A DNA stretch of 48,257 nt from the NCBI GenBank assembly GCA_002372135.1, contig DFIN01000029.1, forward strand, positions 1 through 48,257, read 5' to 3'. Position 1 is the stretch's first letter, and each line of letters opens with the position of its first letter. Below are positions 23,278 to 32,315 of this stretch, piece by piece. This stretch comes from Bacteroidales bacterium UBA3696 (GTDB lineage: Bacteria; Bacteroidota; Bacteroidia; Bacteroidales; Paludibacteraceae). The notes beneath the pieces are model-generated. The model saw only the letters and a program-made list of their open reading frames with translations, was not told the DNA's origin and ran no database searches. The position numbers and the translations under genes were made by a program.

Positions 23278-25413
23278 ATGAAAAAAGTGCTTTTTTTTGT
23301 GTCTCTTTGCGGCATAAGCCTTAGTATGCAGGCGCAGACAGACACTCTCCAATGGGAGAACCTCACTTTGCAGGAAGTGGAAGTAACAGCAGCCCCGCGC
23401 GTGTTTGCCAATCAGTCGGTGGAAAAGAAACAAGTGGAGATTAGGCAGCAGAACATCGGTCAGAACCTCCCTTACCTCATCCAATCGACCCCGGGATTAG
23501 TAGCCACCAGTGATGACGGGTTGGGTATCGGTTACACCTATTTTCATTTGCGCGGCACCGACCATACGCGCATCAACATGACCCTGAACGACATACCACT
23601 CAATGACCCTGAGTCGCAAACCGTTTTCTGGGTCAATTTGACGGATATGGGTAGCACGATGGAGTCGCTCAAAGTGCAGCGCGGTGTGGGTACGAGCATG
23701 AACGGCAGCAGCGCGTTCGGTGCGAGTCTTCACATGCGTACCCTCTATGATACCAAGCGCCTAACAGCTGAACATCCCGTCAGTGCCACTATTGACTTCA
23801 CGGGAGGTATGTACAACACGTTTCGCGAGACGGCATCCCTCTACGCCAAAGTCGGACAATGGCATATAGGCGGCAGGTTTTCCAAGGTGAATAGCGACGG
23901 ATATATTGACCGTGCCTCATCCGACTTGCTTAGTTATCAAGCCGAAGCCGGATGGCAGTCCCCTTACAAAGATGACGGACAACGCACCGAAGTTACCTTG
24001 CTCGCATTTGGAGGAAAAGAACGGACCTATATGGCTTGGTACGGAGTGGATGAAGAAACGCTGAACAGCAATCGTAGATTCAACCCGGCAGGTCTTATCG
24101 CGTATGAACAAGCCCCCGGAGACACGACCACCATAGCCTATCCCAATCAGACAGACAACTATACACAACACCATGCCCAACTGCACATCCGACATCTGTT
24201 CTCCCGCCAATGGTCGCTTCGTGCCGCTGCCCACTATACATACGGCAGAGGGTACTATCAAATGGCGGATTACGGAACCTATTCACCTGCAAACGGCTGG
24301 TCGGGTATCACCCAAGACGGACTAACCAACCACCTCGCCGGAGCCAATATGCAAGCCCAGTACCTGCACGATGTATGGTCTGCCCAATTCGGTTTTGCCG
24401 CCCAACATTATCTCTGCGACCACTGGGGGACACTGGACGAGATGGATACCTACTTGGGCAAAGGAAACAAGACAGATGCGAACCTTTATGCTCGCTTTAA
24501 TGAGTACATTATCAATCAGGGCAACGAGCGGCTGTCGCTCTACGAAGATGTGCAATATCGTATCGTCAATTATCGCATGGATGGGGCTAACGAATATACT
24601 TATAGCCCCATAGATGTGAAGCGTCTGTACCACTTCTTCAACCCAAAGGCAGGATTGGAGTACTTCAACCGCGGGCACCAACTCACAGCCTCCTTTGCTA
24701 TGGCTAACCGTGAGCCGACCCGTAGCAACTTCCTCGAAGCAGATATGAACGCGCAGACACTTCCCGAAGCGGAACGACTATATGACTATGAATTAGGATA
24801 TAACTATTCTTTTAAGAGTACGCAATCAGGCATTAGCGGTATGGCGGGTATCAATCTTTACTTCATGCAGTATGACAACCAGTTAGTAGCCACCGGCGGC
24901 ATCAGTAAACTCAGTTACCCCACCCTGACCAATGTGAAAGACTCTTATCGCACAGGAATTGAATTGCAATACGGCTTTGACTTCACAGGCTGGTTGCGAT
25001 TTGAAGGTAATCTTGTCTGGTCGCGCAACAAGTGGAAACTGACGGATAATACATGGAACACCATTTCGTTCTCGCCCGACTGGACGGCCTACAACGCGTT
25101 GGACTTTCATGTAGCCGGTTTTCACGGAGTGGTGAACAACCAAGTTGTCAGCAGCCAATACCTTGACAATTCCGAGCGGAAAGAAGCGTCCCTCAAAGCC
25201 TATACGGTAACCAATCTGCACCTGAGTTATCAACTTCCCTTGCAATCGTTCCGAACACAGGCCAACGGCATGCCCGAAGTGGAAATCAAATGTCTGATTA
25301 ACAACCTATTCAATAGTCAATATTGCAGCAATGGCGGTACGGACGGCACCTATACGTGGTACTTCCCGCAAGCCGGTATCAATGTGCATGCCGGTCTGAC
25401 TCTTAGATGGTAA
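23278..25413 (+). CDS. TonB-dependent outer-membrane receptor, likely thiamine uptake
   Basis: The 711-residue protein has a signal peptide (cleavage near MQA-QT) and a TonB-box-like segment LQEVEVTAAP. A plug domain follows (about 45-165, with HLRGTDHTRINMTLNDIPLND and SLKVQRGVGTSMNGSSAFGASLHM). A 22-strand-type barrel follows, ending VHAGLTLRW with a C-terminal aromatic. The TPP riboswitch just upstream argues that it imports thiamine or a thiamine phosphate; TPP-controlled receptors (called omr1 in comparative work) are known in Bacteroidota. It converges on a PnuC/PnuT-type transporter gene, a common partner for moving thiamine across the inner membrane. Substrate is inferred, not shown. 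Confidence 0.9.
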   Translation: MKKVLFFVSLCGISLSMQAQTDTLQWENLTLQEVEVTAAPRVFANQSVEKKQVEIRQQNIGQNLPYLIQSTPGLVATSDDGLGIGYTYFHLRGTDHTRINMTLNDIPLNDPESQTVFWVNLTDMGSTMESLKVQRGVGTSMNGSSAFGASLHMRTLYDTKRLTAEHPVSATIDFTGGMYNTFRETASLYAKVGQWHIGGRFSKVNSDGYIDRASSDLLSYQAEAGWQSPYKDDGQRTEVTLLAFGGKERTYMAWYGVDEETLNSNRRFNPAGLIAYEQAPGDTTTIAYPNQTDNYTQHHAQLHIRHLFSRQWSLRAAAHYTYGRGYYQMADYGTYSPANGWSGITQDGLTNHLAGANMQAQYLHDVWSAQFGFAAQHYLCDHWGTLDEMDTYLGKGNKTDANLYARFNEYIINQGNERLSLYEDVQYRIVNYRMDGANEYTYSPIDVKRLYHFFNPKAGLEYFNRGHQLTASFAMANREPTRSNFLEADMNAQTLPEAERLYDYELGYNYSFKSTQSGISGMAGINLYFMQYDNQLVATGGISKLSYPTLTNVKDSYRTGIELQYGFDFTGWLRFEGNLVWSRNKWKLTDNTWNTISFSPDWTAYNALDFHVAGFHGVVNNQVVSSQYLDNSERKEASLKAYTVTNLHLSYQLPLQSFRTQANGMPEVEIKCLINNLFNSQYCSNGGTDGTYTWYFPQAGINVHAGLTLRW

Positions 25414-25417
25414 GAAT

Positions 25418-25431
25418 AGTTGAAAGTCGAA
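25418..25431 (+). repeat. Seven-base repeat AGTTGAA/AGTCGAA
   Basis: Two imperfect copies lie just after the TonB receptor stop codon. The unit AGTTGAA is the reverse complement of the same repeat class as TTTCAAC at 5146-5173. Confidence 0.45.
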
Positions 25432-25438
25432 AGCCCTT

Positions 25439-25478
25439 ATCAACGCGACCAACGGATCATACCGTAGGTCGCGTTGAT
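25439..25478. terminator. Perfect 12-base inverted repeat between converging genes
   Basis: ATCAACGCGACC (25439-25450) and GGTCGCGTTGAT (25467-25478) form a strong stem with a 16-base loop. Neither side has a long T-run. The repeat covers the last codons of pnuC and lies just beyond the TonB receptor stop, so it may end both transcripts or protect their 3' ends. Confidence 0.5.
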
Positions 25479-26096
25479 GCACCAAAACAGGTATTGCGCC
25501 ACCATGCAGTAAGACTCGGCTTGCCACCACATGACTACATACAGCAAATCTATTGCCAGCCAAATAAGCCATTGCTCGCGATAAGCCAACACCATCAAGA
25601 TTTGTGCTCCGATGGCAGGAACGGTGGTCAACGCGTCCAAATAGGGCTGTGAGTCATTAGTAAAACGCTGCAACAGATACCCTACCAATACAGACAATAC
25701 CGTCAAACCAATACAAACTGAAAGAAAAACAACCGGACGCAAACGACGAAAAGGAATTGTTTCGGCAGGCGAAGAGGTATTATTGTTTTCCTTCATCAAT
25801 CTTCGCCATGAATAAATGCCATATATCTGAGACAGGAAATAGAAACTATTCATTGCAATACCGGCATAGAAACGCTCTAACCAGCATAGATAGGTATAGG
25901 TGAGTATCTGCCCGAACCCAAAGAAAAAAGTAAGCCACTTGCCCTCAGCACACAACACCACCGAGCAAACGCCAAACAACGCACTGACCAATGCCAATGG
26001 ATTATCCGGCACAATGGCATACGTAACGATTTGCACCATTATGCCGATTACAAGCAGTACTATGGTGGAACGATTATTGCGGTCTAACAGATTCAT
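25440..26096 (-). CDS. PnuC/PnuT family vitamin transporter
   Basis: From the ATG at 26096 the protein is 218 residues with about seven membrane helices, the layout of PnuC (nicotinamide riboside) and PnuT (thiamine) facilitators. Characteristic stretches are FFFGFGQILTYTYLCWLERFYAG, NSFYFLSQIYGIYSWRR and the C-terminal FWCINATYGMIRW, which matches the family's FW-x-N-x-x-YG-x-x-W end. I prefer a thiamine role because a TPP-riboswitch TonB receptor lies tail to tail with it; this gene itself has no visible riboswitch. The longer frame to 26231 runs inside the upstream lipoprotein gene. With the chosen start the overlap is 23 bases. Confidence 0.85.
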   Translation of the reverse strand: MNLLDRNNRSTIVLLVIGIMVQIVTYAIVPDNPLALVSALFGVCSVVLCAEGKWLTFFFGFGQILTYTYLCWLERFYAGIAMNSFYFLSQIYGIYSWRRLMKENNNTSSPAETIPFRRLRPVVFLSVCIGLTVLSVLVGYLLQRFTNDSQPYLDALTTVPAIGAQILMVLAYREQWLIWLAIDLLYVVMWWQAESYCMVAQYLFWCINATYGMIRWSR

Positions 26097-27225
26097 CTTG
26101 CCAGCGGAAGGTCTCCTCAAAATCCCAATTATCACGTATGTGCAGGCGTTTAGGGTAGTAGTACATCGGTTCGGGCTGACGGCGCAGCAGCAGATTGCCG
26201 GTGGTCCAAACGCTATCTGAATTGAGGTCAATATACATTCGAACCTTATACGAACCGCCCTTCAAACGGTTGAAAAGTACGCTCTCAATAACAGGTAAAG
26301 TGGCTACCACCACTTCTTTGTCAGTCAGCAGTTGAATATATGCCATTGCTATGACTGGTTCTACGCGAACACGCAATGTGGCAGTACCCGTTGAGTCTTT
26401 AGCCACCTTCTTTATTGTTACCGAATCAATGGTATCGGTAGGCACTGACATGGTATCAGGCTTTATATGAAGCGTATCTGTCGGTTTCGGTTCATTGAAC
26501 AGACGCAGATGCAATCCCGAATCAGGCACAACTATCACGCTATCCGCAAAAGCGACAGGTTCGCCCACTTCATACGTATAGGTGCGGTTGCTATCCGACA
26601 GAGCATAGACGCGATACTGTCCGGAAGCGACGTGGCTAATCGTAAAATGTCCCAAAGAATCCGTTCGCGTGATATGAACGAAAGGCTTTTTATAAATAAC
26701 GCTATCCTCAGCAGTTGCATCGTGAATTCCCACAATAGCACCGACAGCAGGAAGCAAGGTCTCGGCAAAAATGACATCGCCTGACAGGGTAAGCGAATCA
26801 ATCTGCGCACCCGTGGAGAAAGAAAGAGTATGTCCACTCAACGCGTTTTTCTCATTGTTATCCTGTATGGCATCCCCGAAATAGATGGTATAGGTCGTAT
26901 TGGGCAGCAACGTATCGCTGAAAGTTACAGACACTTTTTTGCCTACCGCCTTTATAATGGGTTGCGCTTGCTGGGGAGGGGATATAAGCACTTGCTCTGT
27001 GGGTTTATCCAAACGCACATACTCATTAAAACGCAATTGAATTTCCTGCCCCGTAAAATTTGTCGTTCCGTCTTCGGGAACGGATGCCAATATCCGAGGA
27101 GGAATAGAATCAACAGGTCCGCCCTGCGGTCCCGAACCTCGATTGGCACACGAAGTCATTAAACCGACTCCCACACAAAGGATAAGGGATAGGATAAACC
27201 TATGTATCAACGATTTTGCAGACAT
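26074..27225 (-). CDS. Ig-like (Big_5) domain lipoprotein
   Basis: The 383-residue protein starts with a signal peptide and lipobox LMTSC, then a Gly-rich linker (ANRGSGPQGGP). A Big_5/SbsA Ig-like domain follows (about residues 40-140). The domain shows PPRILASVPEDGTTNF, IQLRFNEYVRL, NTTYTIYFGDAIQDNNE and LSFSTG. A carboxypeptidase-regulatory-like repeat region comes after it (DSLGHFTISHVASGQYRVYAL), and the tail is beta-rich. This is a common Bacteroidales envelope lipoprotein of unknown role. It overlaps the S41 protease end by 19 bases and pnuC by 23 bases, so all belong to one operon. Confidence 0.88.
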   Translation of the reverse strand: MSAKSLIHRFILSLILCVGVGLMTSCANRGSGPQGGPVDSIPPRILASVPEDGTTNFTGQEIQLRFNEYVRLDKPTEQVLISPPQQAQPIIKAVGKKVSVTFSDTLLPNTTYTIYFGDAIQDNNEKNALSGHTLSFSTGAQIDSLTLSGDVIFAETLLPAVGAIVGIHDATAEDSVIYKKPFVHITRTDSLGHFTISHVASGQYRVYALSDSNRTYTYEVGEPVAFADSVIVVPDSGLHLRLFNEPKPTDTLHIKPDTMSVPTDTIDSVTIKKVAKDSTGTATLRVRVEPVIAMAYIQLLTDKEVVVATLPVIESVLFNRLKGGSYKVRMYIDLNSDSVWTTGNLLLRRQPEPMYYYPKRLHIRDNWDFEETFRWQDESVRPQ

Positions 27226-28760
27226 TCGATGGCACGTTTTAGCACTTTATCGTCGCGTAGCAGAAACTCAGCACGCCCTTTCTGAAAATAGTACCGCTCA
27301 ATGATATCGGCACCCAACAGCCATTTCACCTCTTCTTTATGACGCAAGATAGCCTCTTTGAACGAGGGACGAAGTTGCTGCTGCAGACTGTCAATCAGAG
27401 CCAATGCTTCTGCTGATATATCTTCATGCTTTACCCATTCAGACAATTCGTCCAAGTATTTGGACGTTTCGGTACGATAGACAAATTGCTTTTCTTCCAA
27501 ATAGGTCATAAAGTCTTCTATATCTTCATCGGTGAGCATGAACTCCTCGGGACGAGCCACAGCGTTATGGGTATTGCGATACCGGTTGGCATAGTCATAA
27601 AAGCGGTGGTCTTTCGCCAACGAATAGCAGATATCCACTTTTTGCGAATCGGCTATCACTATATCGGGCAATATGCCTCCGGCTGTATCTTTTTGCAGTT
27701 TCTCACCTCGCTGGCGCGCCGAATAATCTATGGCTTGGATACAGCGTCCGGAAGGCAAATAGTAGTGGGCGGTTGTAACTTTCAGATTGCCTCCATATAC
27801 AATCGGTCGAATCGACTGCACTAACCCTTTTCCGAATGTTCGCTCGCCGATAAGCGTTGCGCGATGTAAGTCTTGCAAACTTCCTGACACGATTTCCGAC
27901 GCAGATGCCGAACTGCCGTTCACCAATACGACCAACGGCAAATCGCGATACACAGGAGAAGAAGACGTCTTATACGAACGATTGGAAGATTGCACTTTGC
28001 CTTTGGTGGTAACCACTTCCGTATCTTTATCCACAAAGAGACTGACTAACTTGATGGCTTCGTCAATGAGTCCTCCTCCGTTACCCCGCAGGTCAATAAT
28101 CAGTCCGCTCAAAGGATGCTCCTCTGCCATTTGGGCCACAGCCTCGTAAAGTGCCATAGCACTACCTGTTGTAAATTCGGAGAAGAGGACGTATGCTATA
28201 CTATCCTGATAACGACCATAATACGTGATTGCAGGCAAATGAATCTCGGCACGAACCAACTCACGCACGAAGGGTTTAGGTTCTCCCTCACGCTCCAACA
28301 GAAGAGTGACTTTTGTTCCCGCTTCGCCGCGAAGCCGGTTGCTCACATCCTTTGTAGGTTGTCCGTCGCACTTCCATCCGTCCACTTTGATTAAACGGTC
28401 GCCGGCACGCACATCGCCCATCTGCGCAGGCATCCCCTCATACGTTTCTGCAATATAAATCATGCTATCACGCATCATGATGAGCGAACCTATCCCGCCA
28501 TATCGGCCGGTAGTCATAATCTTCAAATCGGTATCTTGCTCCTTAGGCATATAAACCGTATAGGGATCCACTTGGCGCAGAATCATACGAATACCTTCCT
28601 CCGTCATTCGGTCGTAGTTGAGGGTGTCAAAATAGTTCATATCCAACTGCCGCATCACATCCGTCAAAATGGACATGGACTTCTCTATGCGGGTGGTTTG
28701 TGTTTGCGCCGCAAGAGTCAGCGGCAGGAATAAGAGCAAAAAAATATACAAACGTTTCAT
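27207..28760 (-). CDS. S41 family C-terminal processing protease
   Basis: The 517-residue periplasmic serine protease has a signal peptide (MKRLYIFLLLFLPLTLAA). An N-terminal helical segment is followed by a PDZ domain (about 75-170: GRYGGIGSLI, GDVRAGDRLIKVDG). The catalytic S41 domain has DLRGNGGG (224-230), the nucleophile serine within SASASE (284-289), and the general-base K311 in FGKGLVQS. CtpA-like enzymes trim or degrade envelope proteins from their C-terminus. It lies downstream of coaD, as in other Bacteroidales, and overlaps the Ig-like lipoprotein gene by 19 bases. That lipoprotein could be a partner or substrate, but this is only suggested by position. Confidence 0.93.
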   Translation of the reverse strand: MKRLYIFLLLFLPLTLAAQTQTTRIEKSMSILTDVMRQLDMNYFDTLNYDRMTEEGIRMILRQVDPYTVYMPKEQDTDLKIMTTGRYGGIGSLIMMRDSMIYIAETYEGMPAQMGDVRAGDRLIKVDGWKCDGQPTKDVSNRLRGEAGTKVTLLLEREGEPKPFVRELVRAEIHLPAITYYGRYQDSIAYVLFSEFTTGSAMALYEAVAQMAEEHPLSGLIIDLRGNGGGLIDEAIKLVSLFVDKDTEVVTTKGKVQSSNRSYKTSSSPVYRDLPLVVLVNGSSASASEIVSGSLQDLHRATLIGERTFGKGLVQSIRPIVYGGNLKVTTAHYYLPSGRCIQAIDYSARQRGEKLQKDTAGGILPDIVIADSQKVDICYSLAKDHRFYDYANRYRNTHNAVARPEEFMLTDEDIEDFMTYLEEKQFVYRTETSKYLDELSEWVKHEDISAEALALIDSLQQQLRPSFKEAILRHKEEVKWLLGADIIERYYFQKGRAEFLLRDDKVLKRAIECLQNR

Positions 28761-28794
28761 AACATTCAGATTGGTATCCTCCTAAAAATTTCAA

Positions 28795-28802
28795 CAAAAG
28801 TA
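28795..28802 (-). promoter_or_regulatory. Possible -7 element for the S41 protease gene
   Basis: TACTTTTG on the minus strand lies 35 bases before the protease ATG, at the junction with the coaD stop. The -33 half is missing. It may give extra transcription within the coaD operon. Confidence 0.35.
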
Positions 28803-28804
28803 AT

Positions 28805-29272
28805 CTAATTATGGCAATGGGGAAGCAGATCGTCCACATTTCTCCCGTATCCTTTCAATTCTCGCACCAACGAAGAGGAAATGTATGCCAAATCAGGTCG
28901 CGCAAAGAGCAGTACTGTTTCTACAGGTTTGCCATACTCGCGCGCCGACAATAGGCGGTTTGCCTCTGCCATATCCCGCTCATACTCATAATCTTTGAGG
29001 GATCGAACGGAACGCAAGATGAATTGCGCATCGTGCCGGTGGGCAAAATCAATCGTTAGACCGTCCATCCATTCCACACTAACGCGGGGTTCGCGGCGGA
29101 ACAGGTCTATGAGCATGCTTGCGCGCTCATCCTTTGACGATGAGAACTGCTTATCGTAGTTTTTGCCAACGGCAATCACCACCTCGTCAAAAAGCGTCAA
29201 GCCACGCTCAACTATGTCTAAATGACCGATTGTAAACGGATTAAAACTGCCCGGAAAAATAGCCTTTCGCAT
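28805..29272 (-). CDS. coaD: Phosphopantetheine adenylyltransferase
   Basis: CoaD makes dephospho-CoA from 4'-phosphopantetheine and ATP, the penultimate step of coenzyme A synthesis. The protein is 155 residues from the ATG at 29272, the usual length. It shows the nucleotidyltransferase motif PGSFNPFTIGHLDIVERG, the RSVRSLKDYEYERDMA substrate segment and ISSSLVREL. An upstream ATG at 29284 would add four residues but lies about 5 bases from the predicted transcription start, so I prefer 29272. It leads the coaD-S41-Ig lipoprotein-pnuC operon and is divergent from korA. Confidence 0.95.
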   Translation of the reverse strand: MRKAIFPGSFNPFTIGHLDIVERGLTLFDEVVIAVGKNYDKQFSSSKDERASMLIDLFRREPRVSVEWMDGLTIDFAHRHDAQFILRSVRSLKDYEYERDMAEANRLLSAREYGKPVETVLLFARPDLAYISSSLVRELKGYGRNVDDLLPHCHN

Positions 29273-29295
29273 CGTGGTATTCATTTATTCGGCTG

Positions 29296-29303
29296 CAAAG
29301 GTA
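29296..29303 (-). promoter_or_regulatory. -7 element for the coaD operon
   Basis: TACCTTTG on the minus strand matches TAnnTTTG, giving a start near 29289 and a leader of about 17 bases to the ATG at 29272. The -33 half is not evident. Confidence 0.55.
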
Positions 29304-29342
29304 CGACTTTTTCCTTATGCAGCTACTTTTTTTAACGCATAT

Positions 29343-29375
29343 TTGTGCAACATATCAAAATAAGCAGTACTTTTG
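29343..29375 (+). promoter_or_regulatory. Promoter of the korA-korB-trmO-queF operon
   Basis: TTG at 29343-29345 and TACTTTTG at 29368-29375 match the consensus boxes, with a slightly long spacer of 22 bases. The transcript would start near 29382, about 46 bases before korA. Confidence 0.6.
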
Positions 29376-29427
29376 CAGCGTTTTTTTGGTAAACCAAACA
29401 AAAATCAACCAATAATTTCCATTTATC

Positions 29428-31281
29428 ATGCAAAAGCAAAATGTAGTTATTCGATTCTGCGGAGACTCGGGTGACGGTATGCAGTTGACGGGAAACATGT
29501 TCTCGTCTCTGAGTGCTATCCTCGGCGAAGAGATTTCGACGCTGCCGGACTTCCCTGCTGAGATTCGTGCCCCGCAAGGCACATTAGGAGGAGTATCAGG
29601 ATTCCAAGTATGCTTGGGTACAGGCGTTTATACGCCCGGAGACAAAGCGGATGTGATTGTGGCGATGAATGCTGCTGCCCTTAAGGTGTGCACCTTGGGC
29701 AGTAAGTTCAATCAGGCAGGTGCACAATACGTGGAGGCTGACTCAATGTACAAGAAAGATGCCGTTATCATTGTGGATACCGACTCTTTCACCAAAGTGG
29801 ATTTGGACAAGGCACTCTACAAAACGGATAACCCGTTCACCGAACTGGGTATTCCTGAAAGCGTTCAGATTGTGCCCGTAGCCCTGACTGCTCTGACAAA
29901 AGAGTCACTCAAAGACAGCGGTATGGACAACAAAGCCATCCTCAAATCGCGTAACATGTTTGCTTTGGGCGTGGTATGCTGGCTCTTCAACCGCCCCATT
30001 GACAAGGCTATCCACTTCTTGGAAGGCAAGTTTGCCAAGAAGCCGGCTCTTATTGCGCCGAACGTGAAGGTGCTGACCGATGGATTTAACTACGGAACAA
30101 ACACGGCTCTCAATATCAACACCATCAATGTAGAGAAAGCCGAAGACTTGCAGCATGGCACCTATACCTCCATTGCCGGCAACAAAGCCACTGCATGGGG
30201 GCTGATTGCGGCAGCCAAGAAAAGCGGCAAACAACTCTTCCTCGGTTCCTACCCCATCACGCCTGCCACCGACATTATGCAAGAGTTGGCAGCCCGCAAA
30301 GATATGGGCGTAGTAGTAGTACAAGCCGAAGACGAGATAGCCGGTGTGTGCACCGCCGTTGGTGCTGCTTTTGCCGGCGACCTGGCTTGCACCTCAACTT
30401 CGGGTCCTGGGCTTAGTCTGAAATCCGAAGCGGTCGGTTTGGCTGTAATGGCTGAACTGCCCTTAGTAGTGATTGACGTTCAACGCGGCGGTCCGTCCAC
30501 AGGTCTGCCCACCAAAACTGAACAAACCGACCTATTGCAAGCCGTCTATGGTCGCAATGGCGAATGTCCGGCTGTGGTGATAGCCGCCAGCACATCTGCC
30601 AACTGCTTCCAATATGCTTATGAGGCATGCAAGATCGCTTTGGAAAACATGACTCCCGTCATCCTCATGACCGATACCTATCTTGCCAACGGAACAGGTC
30701 TGTGGCGTTTGCCCAAACTGGCTGAACTGCCTGAAATTAAGCCGCAAGGCGTTCCCGAAGAGTTGAAAGGCAAGTATAATGCTGCTCTTCGCGACGAAAA
30801 CAGCGTCCGTTACTGGGCATTCCCCGGCATGGAAGGCTACGAACACCGCAATATAGGTTTGGAGCGTGACAGCCAGAAAGGCTCTATATCGACCAATCCC
30901 GAAAACCATGAACGCATGGTGAAAGCCCGTCAAGCCAAAGTGGATCAAGTGGCTAACCGTATTCCCGAACTGCGCGTACAAGGCAATGCCGAGAGCGATA
31001 CGCTGCTCGTAGGTTGGGGTTCCACCGAAGGACACTTGCATGCCGCTGCCAACGAACTGAACTGCGCTTTGGCACACTTCAACTACATCAACCCGCTACC
31101 AAGAAACACGGAAGAAGTGTTAAAACGCTACAAGAAAGTGATTGTATGCGAACTCAACAATGGTCAGTTTGCCACCCTCTTACGTTCCAAGATACAGGGT
31201 GTGGACTTCAAACAATATAACGAGATAATGGGTCAGCCCTTCGCGGTTGAGCGTATTGTAGAATCTGTAAAAAATCTCTAA
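29428..31281 (+). CDS. korA: 2-Oxoglutarate:ferredoxin oxidoreductase subunit alpha (gamma-alpha fusion)
   Basis: With KorB this enzyme converts 2-oxoglutarate and CoA to succinyl-CoA, passing electrons to ferredoxin; it can also run in reverse to fix CO2. The 617-residue subunit fuses a gamma domain (about 1-190, starting VVIRFCGDSGDGMQLTGNMF) with the alpha domain. The alpha domain holds SYPITPATDIMQEL, AEDEIAGVCTAVGAAFAG, TSTSGPGLSLKSE and DVQRGGPSTGLPTKTEQ. The last part (ESDTLLVGWGSTEG onward) is the C-terminal transketolase-like domain. It uses oxygen-sensitive chemistry, supporting an anaerobe. KorB starts 2 bases later. Confidence 0.92.
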   Translation: MQKQNVVIRFCGDSGDGMQLTGNMFSSLSAILGEEISTLPDFPAEIRAPQGTLGGVSGFQVCLGTGVYTPGDKADVIVAMNAAALKVCTLGSKFNQAGAQYVEADSMYKKDAVIIVDTDSFTKVDLDKALYKTDNPFTELGIPESVQIVPVALTALTKESLKDSGMDNKAILKSRNMFALGVVCWLFNRPIDKAIHFLEGKFAKKPALIAPNVKVLTDGFNYGTNTALNINTINVEKAEDLQHGTYTSIAGNKATAWGLIAAAKKSGKQLFLGSYPITPATDIMQELAARKDMGVVVVQAEDEIAGVCTAVGAAFAGDLACTSTSGPGLSLKSEAVGLAVMAELPLVVIDVQRGGPSTGLPTKTEQTDLLQAVYGRNGECPAVVIAASTSANCFQYAYEACKIALENMTPVILMTDTYLANGTGLWRLPKLAELPEIKPQGVPEELKGKYNAALRDENSVRYWAFPGMEGYEHRNIGLERDSQKGSISTNPENHERMVKARQAKVDQVANRIPELRVQGNAESDTLLVGWGSTEGHLHAAANELNCALAHFNYINPLPRNTEEVLKRYKKVIVCELNNGQFATLLRSKIQGVDFKQYNEIMGQPFAVERIVESVKNL

Positions 31282-31283
31282 TC

Positions 31284-32315
31284 ATGGAAGCAAGTCAATT
31301 TAAGAGCGATCAATATGTACGTTTCTGTCCGGGTTGCGGCGACCACGCTATCTGTATGGCTTTGCAAAAAGCAATGGCGCAAATAGGTGTGCCCACCCAT
31401 GAAACAGTGGTTATATCGGGTATCGGCTGCTCAAGTCGTATGCCTCACTACCTAAATACCTACGGATTCAACACCATTCACGGTCGTGGCGGAGCCGTAG
31501 CCACCGGCGTCAAGACGGCTCATCCCGAACTGACCGTATGGCAGATGTCGGGCGACGGCGACTGCCTTGCTATTGGCGGTAACCACTTCATTCATGAGAT
31601 TCGCCGCAATGTGGACTTGAATATCTGCTTGTTCAATAACCGTATCTACGGTTTGACCAAAGGTCAGTACTCTCCTACTTCTCCCAAAGGGTTTGTGAGC
31701 AAGTCCAGCCCATTCGGCACGGTGGAGCGTCCGTTCATTCCTGCCGAATTGGTGATGGGTGCACGCGGTACGTTCTTTGCCCGCACATTGGATGTGGATA
31801 TGCCAACGACCGTAGATTGTATGGTCAAAGCCAAAGAGCATAAAGGTGCGTCCGTTATCGAGTGCTTGGTTAACTGCGTGATATTCAACAACGGTACGCA
31901 CAACTGGATTGCCGACCGCACTACGCGCGCCGACCGTAGCATCATCTTGCGTCATGGTGAGAAAATGATTTTCGGTGCGAACCAAGATAAGGGTTTGGCT
32001 CTTGATTATAGCCAAGGGTTGATACCTCGTCTTATTGTGGTGGCAGCCGACGATGAGCGCGTACTGACTCACGATGCACACATGGCAGACCCGACCTTGC
32101 ATCGTATGCTTGCCCTGATGGGACAAGAGAAATACACCGATGTCAAGAACGCCGACATGGAGCCTGAACTTCCTATCGCCCTGGGTGTTATCCGTGATGT
32201 GGAAGCCGATACGTATGACGAGGCAGTACGCCAACAAATCAACGACGTGCAAGCAAAAGCCAAGGCTAAGACGTTTGACGAACTGCTTCTCACGCTTGAA
32301 CACTGGGATATATGA
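31284..32315 (+). CDS. korB: 2-Oxoglutarate:ferredoxin oxidoreductase subunit beta
   Basis: The 343-residue subunit binds thiamine diphosphate and one iron-sulfur cluster. Cysteines C15 and C18 (FCPGCGDH), C49 (GIGCSSR) and one in ECLVNCVIFNN match the cluster ligands. The thiamine diphosphate motif is MSGDGDCLAIGGNHF running into LNICLFNNRIYGLT. The Arg/Lys pattern of IYGLTKGQYSPTSP is that of the 2-oxoglutarate-type rather than the pyruvate-type enzymes. The stop overlaps the trmO start by 4 bases (ATGA). Because it needs thiamine diphosphate, its activity depends on the thiamine uptake genes nearby. Confidence 0.93.
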   Translation: MEASQFKSDQYVRFCPGCGDHAICMALQKAMAQIGVPTHETVVISGIGCSSRMPHYLNTYGFNTIHGRGGAVATGVKTAHPELTVWQMSGDGDCLAIGGNHFIHEIRRNVDLNICLFNNRIYGLTKGQYSPTSPKGFVSKSSPFGTVERPFIPAELVMGARGTFFARTLDVDMPTTVDCMVKAKEHKGASVIECLVNCVIFNNGTHNWIADRTTRADRSIILRHGEKMIFGANQDKGLALDYSQGLIPRLIVVAADDERVLTHDAHMADPTLHRMLALMGQEKYTDVKNADMEPELPIALGVIRDVEADTYDEAVRQQINDVQAKAKAKTFDELLLTLEHWDI

